Source: an uncultured Clostridia bacterium
GTDB lineage: Bacteria; Bacillota; Clostridia; TANB77; CAG-508
Assembly (NCBI GenBank): GCA_934133165.1
Contig: CAKPAW010000001.1
Location: 347,221 to 411,220 of the forward strand
Length of the DNA: 64,000 nucleotides
Direction of reading: 5' to 3'
Within the stretch, counting starts at the first letter, position 1; each line of letters starts with the position of its first letter. The notes beneath the pieces were generated by a model. The model had not been told where the DNA came from, did no database searches, and worked only from the letters and a program-made list of their open reading frames with translations. A program made the translations under genes and the position numbers. Below, in pieces: positions 20,265 through 28,314 of this stretch.

Positions 20265-21086
20265 CTACTCCTTATTTTTCTTTTTAATATTTTGTTTCAA
20301 TTTCTTTAAATCTATTTTTTGATTTAAAAATTTAGTTATTGTTTCTGATTTCATACTAGGAAATGCCTTTTTCAAACGATTAGCTTGCCTATATATTCTA
20401 AGCTTTAATTTTGCTTGACTAATTTTTAGTTCCTTAATCTTATTTTCAGCATTCTCTATAGCACTTTTCTCTATGTTAATAATTTTTTGTTTATTTTTAT
20501 CTTTTAACTCTTTTAATTCTTTTACTTTTTCTTTTATCGTAATACCCATATCGTTAATTTTATTAATCATAGTTTCAAAATTAGTTACTGCTATAGCACT
20601 TACAATTAAGTCTACAATTATTGTTATTCCCAATATAATATCTAAATATAACAATAAATCTATTGGAATTGTTTTTATATAGCTTTCTATGAATGGATGT
20701 ATATAACATATAAATACTACTCCTAGTATTCCCCAATATATAGAATTTTTCAAACATATTCTTCCTTGAAAGTTAAATTTCAAATGAGAGTAATCCCAAT
20801 ATTTTGTTTTAAAAATTTTTTCTAAAAGTACCCCTACAATATATTCCCATGCAGATAGCATAATAAAAGCTGCAATAAATAATATCAATGGTTTCTCTTT
20901 TAAAGCATTCAAAGATAATAACATTATTAATGCTCCAAAACCATAAATTGGGCATATAGGTCCATTTAAAAATCCACTATTTACTAACTTTTTTTGTGCT
21001 ATGGATTTAGAAACAGACTCTAATACCCAACCTGCAAATGAGTATATAATGAAATATGTAAGGAAATATAATATTGTTTCCATCAT
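20265..21086 (-). CDS. CmpB-type putative ABC transporter membrane protein
   Basis: The protein has 273 residues. The N-terminal half has four to five membrane helices with the family pattern FAGWVLES, NGPICPIYGFGA and SAWEYIVG, matching the ABC_trans_CmpB family. This family is common in Firmicutes and its transport role is unproven. The C-terminal half (about 190-273) is a basic cytoplasmic coiled coil rich in Lys and Glu. The stop overlaps the ribosome-binding site of the following REC-GGDEF gene. No ABC ATPase is nearby. Confidence 0.8.
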   Translation of the reverse strand: MMETILYFLTYFIIYSFAGWVLESVSKSIAQKKLVNSGFLNGPICPIYGFGALIMLLSLNALKEKPLILFIAAFIMLSAWEYIVGVLLEKIFKTKYWDYSHLKFNFQGRICLKNSIYWGILGVVFICYIHPFIESYIKTIPIDLLLYLDIILGITIIVDLIVSAIAVTNFETMINKINDMGITIKEKVKELKELKDKNKQKIINIEKSAIENAENKIKELKISQAKLKLRIYRQANRLKKAFPSMKSETITKFLNQKIDLKKLKQNIKKKNKE

Positions 21087-21104
21087 TTTCCTCTCTTGTT
21101 TTTT

Positions 21105-22025
21105 CTAAATTGTTGTCTCTCCTGAAACTTCTTCTTGTAATCCATTAATATTATAAGCCTTAATTGTTATTTTATTTTCTCCGGCTGATAATGGTTGTCT
21201 AAATTGAACTGCCTTCATATTTAAAGCTGCTCCTGTATTTTCTGGATCTGTTGTGTAGAATTGACCATTTAATGTATATTCTATTTTTTGAACTCCTTCT
21301 TCATCTGTAACATTTACAATTAATTCATTACCTTCTCTTAAAAGTTCTATTTTTGGTTTTTTAACACCTTTAAATACTTGTTCTTTTACTGTTTCATTTC
21401 CAGCTTTATCTACTGCTATAATTGTTAAAGTATTTTCACCTTTTAGAATATCTATTTTATCTTCTATTTGTTTTGGTGATTCTTCTCTTGCTTCTATTTT
21501 AGTTTCATCTTCATTATTCCAGTAATAGCTCATATAGCTTAGAGCTGTTTCATCTTTAGCTACTATTTTTACTTTTGAACTTTCAACTAATAATTCTATT
21601 TCTGGTTTTATAGTATCTCCTTGTTGTAGCTCATACATTTCACTATATGTTGCTGTTTTTCCGTTAATATCTGTTACTTTTAGTACTAATGTATTTGTCC
21701 CAACTGGTATAAGTATTTTTTCGTTTATTTCTTTTCTACCTTTACCTTGTAAAACAACTTCTTCTCCATTATTCCAAGAATAAATGATTTTATCTATTAA
21801 TTTATCATGTTTTATACTTATATTTAAAATATCTTCTGATTGCGTAACATTTATTAGTGGTTCACTTTGACTTTCTTCACCTTTCTTAGTAATCATTGCA
21901 TATGATGCTTGTCCTACTAATATAAGTCCAAATATAATGCATGCAATCGCAAAAATTCTAAGAACTGTTTTTATTTCTAAAGTTCCACCTTTTTTAGGAG
22001 TATTTGTATATAAAATTTGATTCAT
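21105..22025 (-). CDS. Membrane-anchored protein with three Ig-like domains
   Basis: The protein has 306 residues. A short cytoplasmic N-terminus is followed by a membrane helix (about 21-45) and an external part. That part holds three beta-sandwich repeats with recurring IxIKxD / IxYxWNxxxE and GENTLTIxAxDxxGN strands, as in Big/fibronectin-like domains of extracellular Firmicute proteins. It is the first gene of a minus-strand operon with the CmpB-like and GGDEF genes and is preceded by TTTCCGTA. The function is not recognised; a sensor or cell-wall-contact role in the operon is a guess. Confidence 0.65.
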   Translation of the reverse strand: MNQILYTNTPKKGGTLEIKTVLRIFAIACIIFGLILVGQASYAMITKKGEESQSEPLINVTQSEDILNISIKHDKLIDKIIYSWNNGEEVVLQGKGRKEINEKILIPVGTNTLVLKVTDINGKTATYSEMYELQQGDTIKPEIELLVESSKVKIVAKDETALSYMSYYWNNEDETKIEAREESPKQIEDKIDILKGENTLTIIAVDKAGNETVKEQVFKGVKKPKIELLREGNELIVNVTDEEGVQKIEYTLNGQFYTTDPENTGAALNMKAVQFRQPLSAGENKITIKAYNINGLQEEVSGETTI

Positions 22026-22062
22026 TATTTTCCACCTCTAAATAAATATCTCATTTTGTTCC

Positions 22063-22070
22063 TACGGAAA
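22063..22070 (-). promoter_or_regulatory. TTTCCGTA motif upstream of Ig-like/GGDEF operon
   Basis: Third copy, only about 38 nt upstream of the start at 22025 and just downstream of a GATATAAT -10-like hexamer. Here it would fall near the transcription start, unlike the more distant copies. Confidence 0.4.
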
Positions 22071-22136
22071 TTATATCATTAGACTTCTCTGTTTGCAATA
22101 ATTTCCATTAAATTTATTAGGCTTTTTTAACAATTA

Positions 22137-22254
22137 CCATTGGGGACGTTTCCTAAAGGTTAATCTGTCCCTTTTGGAGTAAAGTTGATATATTTGTTTA
22201 ACAGTTATAACTACCAAAAGGGACAGATTAACCTTTAGGAAACGTCCCCAATGG
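22137..22254. mobile_element. 118-bp inverted-repeat element, GGGGACGTTTCC family
   Basis: Two 41-bp arms (22137-22177 and 22214-22254) are perfect reverse complements flanking a 36-nt loop. The arms begin CCATTGGGGACGTTTCC and end GTCCCTTTTGG. Related single or eroded arms occur at 47700, 58148 and 61919. It lies downstream of the thioester adhesin gene, outside coding sequence. It is non-coding and probably a REP/MITE-type element. Confidence 0.7.
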
Positions 22255-22269
22255 AGCCCCAATAAAGCA

Positions 22270-22310
22270 AAAATATGACGCAAACGGCAATGTAGCCTTT
22301 GCGTCATATT
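22270..22310 (-). terminator. Terminator of the thioester adhesin gene
   Basis: Stem AATATGACGCAAA / TTTGCGTCATATT with T-rich sequence following on the minus strand, immediately downstream of the stop at 22316. Confidence 0.8.
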
Positions 22311-22315
22311 ATAAT

Positions 22316-25300
22316 TTATAATACGTATTTTTTAATTAATACTACTCCTGATGCTAATATTGTAAGACCTATAGTTGTTAAAGTAATATATTGTATTGTA
22401 TCATTTGCTCCTGTTTTAATAGTTAAAATAACTGGTGCATCATCTATATCATCCTCACCTGGTTTATTATTATTAGGTGTAGAATCAATATCTGGTGTAT
22501 TGCTATCATTGTAGTCTTTGCTTATTTCTGCTACGTTTGTTTTTAATCCAAAGTTATTTTTTCCATTTATCCAAGTAAGTAATACTTCAACATCTGCATA
22601 TTCTCCAGGTTGTAATAAAGTATCTTTTAATTGGTCTGTTACTATTGTTCCATCTTCTAACTGAGTCCATTCTGGGTTATCAGCTTGAACAAATTTTAAT
22701 CCTTCTGGAATATAATCTTTAACTTCTTTAGCATATCCTGCTATCTCACCTTCGTTGTAAACTCTAATGCTATAGCGGAATTTAACTACTACTTTGTTTA
22801 ATCTTCCCTCTTTAATTTCAACTTTTACAACTTCTTCTGGATCATCTTCTGGTTTATGACCTGTTTCAGTAACAGTTTCTTTACCATTGTCTATTACTAT
22901 TGCTTGTGTTACCCATTTTCTTAAAGCTAAATCAAAATATTTTACTTTAACTTTTTCAATATCTTGATCATCTTCATCGTCAATCCATTTGTCTGGAGTT
23001 GAATCAATATCAATTATGTCTTTTCCATCTTTATCAGAATCGTTTGAAACTTGAGCTTTATTAATTAATATTCTATCTGATGTATTTGGTTCTGTTACTT
23101 TAAATGCTATTTTTACATCTTTGTAAGCTGGCTCTTTCATTGTTGCACTATCAAATTTTACAAGTAAATTATTTCTTCCTGCCTCCACTTCTTGTTCTTT
23201 AGATAAGTAATCTGTCTTTATAGACACTGCTTCTTTAACCTTTGTTGTTTCATTTCCGTCTTTATCTAACATTACCCATCTATATGTTTTATTTGTATCG
23301 TTATCTGGTAAAAATTCTAGTCCTTCTGGTAAATCATCCTTGACTTCTTTTGCATAACCATCTTTAGTTCCTTCATTATATACTCTTATAGTATAAGTAA
23401 CTATGTTTCCATTTTCTACTTCTACTGGATCTTTTGGATGATTATAAATAGCTGTTGTACCTGTTTTTTCTACTAATGGTGTTACATCAACTACTGGCTC
23501 TCTTATATATTTACCATTTTCGTCTACAAGTTCTTTATTATTTACAGCTGTAATGAATTTTCTTAATGCTAAGTCAAAGTAACTTAATTTTACATGTTCT
23601 ACATCTATATCATCTTCTTTTGGATTGTTATTATCTGGTGTAGAATCTCTATCATCTATGTCATTACCATTTTCATCTGAATCATCTGAAATTTCAGCTG
23701 TATTTGTAATAATTCCTGTATAAGTATTTGATGCTGATACTCTAAATGCTACTTTTACTTCTTTGAAATCTGGTGATGTTCTTGTGCTATCAAATGGTTG
23801 TATTAAGTTTGAGCCTTGTGTTTTTTCTTGTTCTTTAGATAAATAATCTGTTGTTATATTTTTTGCTTTATTTACATCTGTTGTTTCATTTCCATCTTCA
23901 TCTAACATAATCCAACGATATTCTTTGTTTGTTTCGTGTTCTGGTAAAAATTCTAATCCTTCTGGAATATTATCTTTTACTTCTTTAGCATATCCTGCAA
24001 TATCACCTTCATTATATATACGAAGTGTATATTCAACTATATCCATACTATCAACTTCTATTGGTTCTTTTGTATGTTCATATATATAGTTTCCATTTTC
24101 ATCTTTTACATTTGTGAATACTGGAACTCTGTTTGTTACAGGTGTTTCATTTATTTTTGTAATAAATTTTCTTAATGCTAAATCAAATTCTTCTAATATT
24201 AATTTTTCAAAGTCGTCATCATCTTGTTGTCCTTTGTAATGGTAATTACTATCTGTTAATATAGATTTATTAGATTCATTTCCTTTGTAGTCTGGTAAGT
24301 TTGCATCACTTGGTAAAACTACATTTTCTTTTTGTGAATCTCTATCTCTTATAGTATTTCCATTAGCATCTGTAAAATCTGTAATTTCAGCAATATTGGT
24401 AATTACTTTATTTAAATCTTTTGTAGATTTTACTCTACATTTAATTTTTAATTCTTTGTAATCTAATGTTGTTCCATCAAATGCTTTAATTAATGTATCT
24501 TCTGGATCTATTGTTGGTTTTGCTAAATATGATGTGCTTGCTTTTCTTAATGATGAATCTATTACCCATCCATATTTTGCATTAAAGTTTTCTTCATCAT
24601 CAATTACAAATTCTAATTGTGGTGGTAAATAGTCTGTAACTTTGCTTGCATATCCATCTATTTCGCCTTCATTGTATATTCTTAATGTATAAATTACTAT
24701 ATCTCCTACGGCTACTCCAACTGGATTTTTAGGATGCTTATATTCAGCTGTTGTACCTGTACCATTTATTAATGGTGTTAAGTCAATTGTTGGCTCTCTT
24801 AAATATGTGCCATCTTCTTTTACTAATTCTTTTCCATTTATATTAGTAATGAATTTTCTTAATGCTAAGTCAAATGGTCTTCCTGGTAATATTAATTCTT
24901 CGTAATCATCATCATCTTCATAACCCCATCCTTCTTCTGAAGTTCCTGGATTATAATTATTTTTTTGATCATCTGTTAAATCTTTTGGAACAGAATCTCT
25001 ATCTGTTATTGAATTTCCATTTTCGTCTGTATGATTTGTAATTTCAGCTACGTTTTTTAAACTTTGTTCAAATTCTGATGCTTGTGCATTTACTATACAT
25101 TCTACTTGTACATCTGCATAGTCTACTTGTGAACCATTAAATTTAGCAAGTAATCTATTTGCTAATTTATTTGTTACTATTGTTTTTCCATCTCCAGATG
25201 GATTTGTCCATCCATTTTCTGTATTTATTGTACTATTTGATTTTAATGTTAATCCTTCTGGTAAGTAGTCTGTTATTTCTTTTGCATAACCATCTATGTC

Positions 25301-26692
25301 GCCTTCATTATATATTCTAATTGTATATAAAACTGTATCTCCTATTTTTACTTGAATTGGAGTTTTGGTATGTGTTTTAGTTACTGTTGTAATTGTTTTA
25401 TTTTTTAATGCTTCTATAGTTTGAGCTGTAACTACTGGTTCTCTACTTGGATCTACAGTTACATCATTTATTTTTGTAATAAATTTTCTTAATGCTAAGT
25501 CAAAGTTTGATAAATTAAGTGTTACTTCTTCTTCAAATACTTTCTCTTCTGGTATTACTTCTGCTACTGGTTGGTCATTGTTTGGATTTGAAACTGTCCA
25601 ATAAGTAATTGTATTTTGTTTCATTTTTGTTACTACTTTAAATTTAGCATTCTCTATATTTTGTGTAGATGGTATTTTTAAATAGAAGTTTTCTCCCATT
25701 AATTCTTTTAAAGTTTTTGTTGTGTCTTGTTTATTGCTATCTAGTAAAGTATAGTTTATAGCTTGGTTATTAGCACTTACTAACATTCCATCTAATGTAT
25801 ATACTTTATCTGATATTTGTTCTATTTTATAAGGACCTGCAATATAGTAATCTCCATTTAATGTTACTCTTGATGTATTCGAAGTAAATTTAACTGGATT
25901 TGTAGCAGTTGTACTTGGATCTGCATTTTTATTAGCATTTCCTCCATTTATAAAATATGTATATAATGCATAAATATCATCACTTAAATCCCAATTGTTA
26001 AATACATCATCTACTGAATCATAGTTTAATTGACTTGCAAGTTTAGCTTGTATTGTTGTAATTTCGTCTGCTTTATATTGGTCGTTATTTGTAAAATACC
26101 AAATTGCTATTTGTTGTACAATATCAATTAAATCATCATTCATTTTACTATTTGGAATACCAGCATTAGTTAATAGTTCTTGTTTAAATGATGCAGCATC
26201 TGCAATTTGTTCTGCAGTTGGACTAGTTGTTGGTGCTGGTACATAGCTATGATCTAAAATCCATACTATTGCATTATAGTTTTCTGCACTTGGAAGTGTT
26301 GCTTTATAACTATTAATAATTGATTTGTCTGATTCTATAGGATTTTTCATATCTGCATAGACATTATATAATCTTTCTTGTGTAGCACTTCCCCCTACTG
26401 AACCAAAACCAACACCCATTTTCAAACAATAAATTCCATTATTTTGATTTTTTATTGTTTGTCCATTTGTATTGTATTCATAAATTTTCCACATATCTTG
26501 TTCTTTAATTCCACTAGCTGACTTTAACCCTGCTTGGTATGCATAACCAGAAGCACGATATGTTGGGTTATTCATTTTTAACAGTTTTCCAGCATTATTT
26601 ACACTTGCTTGACTACTAGTTGAAATAGAAATAATTCCTACTAATGCTGTACTCATAATTATTGTTTGTAATAATCCCTTTTTAAATTTCAT
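22316..26692 (-). CDS. Thioester-domain adhesin with five DUF11-like repeats
   Basis: The protein has 1458 residues. It has a signal peptide (about 1-30), then a thioester domain. The Cys at 89 in IYCLKM and Gln at about 194 in VQQIAIW match the Cys-Gln pair that forms an internal thioester in Gram-positive covalent adhesins. Five repeats follow, each opening with FDLALRKFIT (the fifth reads FDLALRKWVT) and containing YTxRIYNEGxxxGYAKEVxDxLPEGL. This pattern is seen in DUF11/SdrD-B-like stalk domains, often stabilised by Lys-Asn isopeptide bonds. The C-terminus has a TIKTG sequence, a membrane helix and a KK end, which resembles a divergent sortase signal. No sortase gene is in the window. 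TTTCCGTA lies about 138 nt upstream. It probably binds host or neighbouring-cell surfaces covalently. Confidence 0.88.
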   Translation of the reverse strand: MKFKKGLLQTIIMSTALVGIISISTSSQASVNNAGKLLKMNNPTYRASGYAYQAGLKSASGIKEQDMWKIYEYNTNGQTIKNQNNGIYCLKMGVGFGSVGGSATQERLYNVYADMKNPIESDKSIINSYKATLPSAENYNAIVWILDHSYVPAPTTSPTAEQIADAASFKQELLTNAGIPNSKMNDDLIDIVQQIAIWYFTNNDQYKADEITTIQAKLASQLNYDSVDDVFNNWDLSDDIYALYTYFINGGNANKNADPSTTATNPVKFTSNTSRVTLNGDYYIAGPYKIEQISDKVYTLDGMLVSANNQAINYTLLDSNKQDTTKTLKELMGENFYLKIPSTQNIENAKFKVVTKMKQNTITYWTVSNPNNDQPVAEVIPEEKVFEEEVTLNLSNFDLALRKFITKINDVTVDPSREPVVTAQTIEALKNKTITTVTKTHTKTPIQVKIGDTVLYTIRIYNEGDIDGYAKEITDYLPEGLTLKSNSTINTENGWTNPSGDGKTIVTNKLANRLLAKFNGSQVDYADVQVECIVNAQASEFEQSLKNVAEITNHTDENGNSITDRDSVPKDLTDDQKNNYNPGTSEEGWGYEDDDDYEELILPGRPFDLALRKFITNINGKELVKEDGTYLREPTIDLTPLINGTGTTAEYKHPKNPVGVAVGDIVIYTLRIYNEGEIDGYASKVTDYLPPQLEFVIDDEENFNAKYGWVIDSSLRKASTSYLAKPTIDPEDTLIKAFDGTTLDYKELKIKCRVKSTKDLNKVITNIAEITDFTDANGNTIRDRDSQKENVVLPSDANLPDYKGNESNKSILTDSNYHYKGQQDDDDFEKLILEEFDLALRKFITKINETPVTNRVPVFTNVKDENGNYIYEHTKEPIEVDSMDIVEYTLRIYNEGDIAGYAKEVKDNIPEGLEFLPEHETNKEYRWIMLDEDGNETTDVNKAKNITTDYLSKEQEKTQGSNLIQPFDSTRTSPDFKEVKVAFRVSASNTYTGIITNTAEISDDSDENGNDIDDRDSTPDNNNPKEDDIDVEHVKLSYFDLALRKFITAVNNKELVDENGKYIREPVVDVTPLVEKTGTTAIYNHPKDPVEVENGNIVTYTIRVYNEGTKDGYAKEVKDDLPEGLEFLPDNDTNKTYRWVMLDKDGNETTKVKEAVSIKTDYLSKEQEVEAGRNNLLVKFDSATMKEPAYKDVKIAFKVTEPNTSDRILINKAQVSNDSDKDGKDIIDIDSTPDKWIDDEDDQDIEKVKVKYFDLALRKWVTQAIVIDNGKETVTETGHKPEDDPEEVVKVEIKEGRLNKVVVKFRYSIRVYNEGEIAGYAKEVKDYIPEGLKFVQADNPEWTQLEDGTIVTDQLKDTLLQPGEYADVEVLLTWINGKNNFGLKTNVAEISKDYNDSNTPDIDSTPNNNKPGEDDIDDAPVILTIKTGANDTIQYITLTTIGLTILASGVVLIKKYVL

Positions 26693-27036
26693 AACTTTAC
26701 CATCCTTTTATTTTTAGTTATATCTATCTATATTTTATTTTAGTTGCCTTTTGTAAATTCGTCAATAGTAATATTTACCACTATTTTTAATATTTCAAAA
26801 TATTTTCAAAAAGTAACTAAAATGCCTTTACGGAAATAGATTTTTTTATTTTTCATTTCAATTTTTTGCCATATATTACAATTATATTACATTTTTGTTA
26901 CATTTGCAATATTTTATGTGAATTTACTTAGGAAAATGCGGATTTTAGAGATTTTAAGAAAGATAAAATATAAAAACGAATGTAGTACTTTTGTATAGTC
27001 TGCACTGTAAAAAGAACATTTATTTGCTTAAAAATA
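26693..27036. other. Non-coding region between adhesin gene and RhuM-like remnant
   Basis: AT-rich divergent region. It holds TTTCCGTA (26836-26829, minus strand) for the adhesin gene and, at its right end, the promoter of the plus-strand RhuM-like gene. I see no additional gene or RNA. Confidence 0.4.
26829..26836 (-). promoter_or_regulatory. TTTCCGTA motif upstream of thioester adhesin
   Basis: Fourth copy, about 138 nt before the start, at nearly the same distance as in the dockerin operon. Confidence 0.4.
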
Positions 27037-27065
27037 TTGAAAAGTATTGTTTTATATGATAAAAT
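27037..27065 (+). promoter_or_regulatory. SigA-type promoter of RhuM-like gene
   Basis: TTGAAA (27037-27042), 17-nt spacer, TAAAAT (27060-27065). The start codon follows at 27102 with AAGGTGGG upstream. Confidence 0.65.
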
Positions 27066-27101
27066 GAGTACTATAAAATTATAATAAAGGTGGGTAAATT
27101 T

Positions 27102-27682
27102 ATGCAAGATTTAACAAAAGGTGATTTAATTATTTACGAAGATGAAAATGACAAAATAGAAATAGAAGCTTTTTTATATGATGAAACAATTTGGCTACCT
27201 CTTAGTAAAATTGCTGAATTATTTGAAAAGGATAAATCCACAATAAGTGAACATATAAAAAATATTTTTGAAGAACAAGAATTAGATAAAATTTCAACTG
27301 TTAGGAATTTTCCAACAGTTCAAATTGAAGGAAATCGTAAGGTTAATAGAAATATTGATTATTACAATCTAGACATGATAATTGCTGTTCGGGTATAGAA
27401 CAAATTCAAAAAAAGCAACAAAATATGTATTTGGATATTGCAGAAAACAGAGCCAAAAGACAAATACCTATGAAAATGAAAGATTGGGTAGAAGAATTAG
27501 ATATGATGTTAAAAACAAATAGATATGAAATTTTGCAAAATAATGGAAGTATTTCCTCTGAACAAGCAAAGCAATTCGCAGAAATTGAATTTGAAAAATT
27601 TAGAATTGGGCAAGATAAAAAGTATATTTCTGATTTTGATAAAATTATTGATGAGTGTAAAAAAATAAATAAAAATATATAA
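27102..27682 (+). pseudogene. RhuM-like protein, internally deleted, with a CGG +1 site
   Basis: The first 96 codons match the N-terminus of RhuM family proteins (helix-turn-helix-like LSKIAELFEKDKSTISEHI, then YYNLDMIIAV). At CGG 27390-27392 the zero frame meets TAG two codons later. Skipping one base gives GYRTNSKKAT, the next conserved family segment. That frame then runs into a junction where roughly the central half of the family is missing. The C-terminal part (from about 27425, YLDIAENRAKRQIPMKMKDW to SDFDKII) continues in the third phase. The gene therefore has two distinct lesions: the recurrent CGG shift and a real deletion. RhuM-like genes are often on mobile or pathogenicity islands. 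Its position beside tRNA genes fits that history. Confidence 0.75.
27390..27392 (+). other. +1 frameshift site GTT-CGG-G in RhuM-like gene
   Basis: Val-CGG-GTA-TAG in zero frame; skipping C gives Val-GGG-TAT-AGA, the conserved VGYR of the family. This is the only one of the five sites with GGG rather than GGA. Confidence 0.75.
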
Positions 27683-27688
27683 GAATAT

Positions 27689-27737
27689 AAAAAAATCGAT
27701 AAAACGTTGATATATCAGCATTTTATCGATTTTTTTA
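27689..27737. terminator. Bidirectional terminator
   Basis: Long stem AAAAAATCGATAAAA / TTTTATCGATTTTTT with a loop that itself pairs (TGATATATCA). It ends the RhuM-like remnant (+) and the tRNA transcript (-). Confidence 0.8.
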
Positions 27738-27738
27738 T

Positions 27739-27812
27739 TGGAGGCGCCACCCGGATTTGAACCGGGGATCAGAGTTTTGCAGACTCGTGCCTTACCACTT
27801 GGCTATAGCGCC
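27739..27812 (-). tRNA. tRNA-Cys (GCA)
   Basis: Full cloverleaf: acceptor GGCGCTA paired with TGGCGCC (one T-G pair), D-arm GCC..GGC, anticodon loop CTGCAAA giving GCA, TPsiC loop GGTTCAAATCC, and an encoded CCA end. The outermost anticodon-stem pair is a C-T mismatch. It is transcribed with tRNA-Gly upstream. Confidence 0.95.
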
Positions 27813-27936
27813 GAATATTTAAATTTATACTCATGAATAGCTTTGCTTACCTACGACTCGCTACGCTCACTGCATACTGATGTTGTAACGAGCAAAGCTC
27901 TAACAACCTCAGCAACTTGGCTATAGCGCCGAATAT
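27797..27936. repeat. 22-bp direct repeat duplicating the 5' end of tRNA-Cys
   Basis: ACTTGGCTATAGCGCCGAAT plus two bases occurs at 27797-27818 (first 16 nt of tRNA-Cys plus its leader) and again at 27915-27936, where no tRNA body follows. The 96 nt between them are enriched in GAGC/GCTC-type repeats. It could be a footprint of insertion and loss, or of a partial tRNA duplication. Confidence 0.7.
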
Positions 27937-27946
27937 AAGTATATAA

Positions 27947-28022
27947 TGGAGCGGAAAACGGGGCTCAAACCCGCGACCTCTGCCTTGGCAAGGCAGCGCT
28001 CTATCAACTGAGCTATTTCCGC
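27947..28022 (-). tRNA. tRNA-Gly (GCC)
   Basis: Cloverleaf with acceptor GCGGAAA/TTTTCCGC, anticodon stem CTGCC/GGCAG around loop TTGCCAA (anticodon GCC), GGTTTGAGCC TPsiC loop and an encoded CCA. It reads GGC and GGT. GGA, the glycine codon used at most frameshift sites, needs a different tRNA that is not in the window. Confidence 0.95.
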
Positions 28023-28133
28023 ATATGCTTTTTACAAAGCATTATTATAATAACAAAAATATTGCTAAAAGTCAATATAAAGGCTAAAATTTTATATTAA
28101 ACTTTAATAAAATATTACATTGCTATTTAATTA

Positions 28134-28280
28134 GGAATTTTATAATATATTGTTTTGCAATACCGCGTAAGCGACCAAACGAGCTAAAGCGAGTGCGAAT
28201 GGAGCGGTCAACGTACTAGTATTTTTTTAAACGGCTGACCGCGACACCAAGGTATAAAAAACAATATATTATAAAATTCT
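28134..28280. mobile_element. 147-bp MITE-like palindrome
   Basis: The terminal arms of about 23 bp (28134-28156 and 28258-28280, GAATTTTATAATATATTG and complement) differ at one base. The GC-richer interior contains a second stem GCGGTCA/TGACCGC. It has no coding potential. The base composition of the interior is unlike the surrounding AT-rich DNA. It sits between tRNA-Gly and the carboxypeptidase gene. Confidence 0.6.
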
Positions 28281-28314
28281 AAAAATAAACTATTTCATAA
28301 TCTGTGAATTGTAA

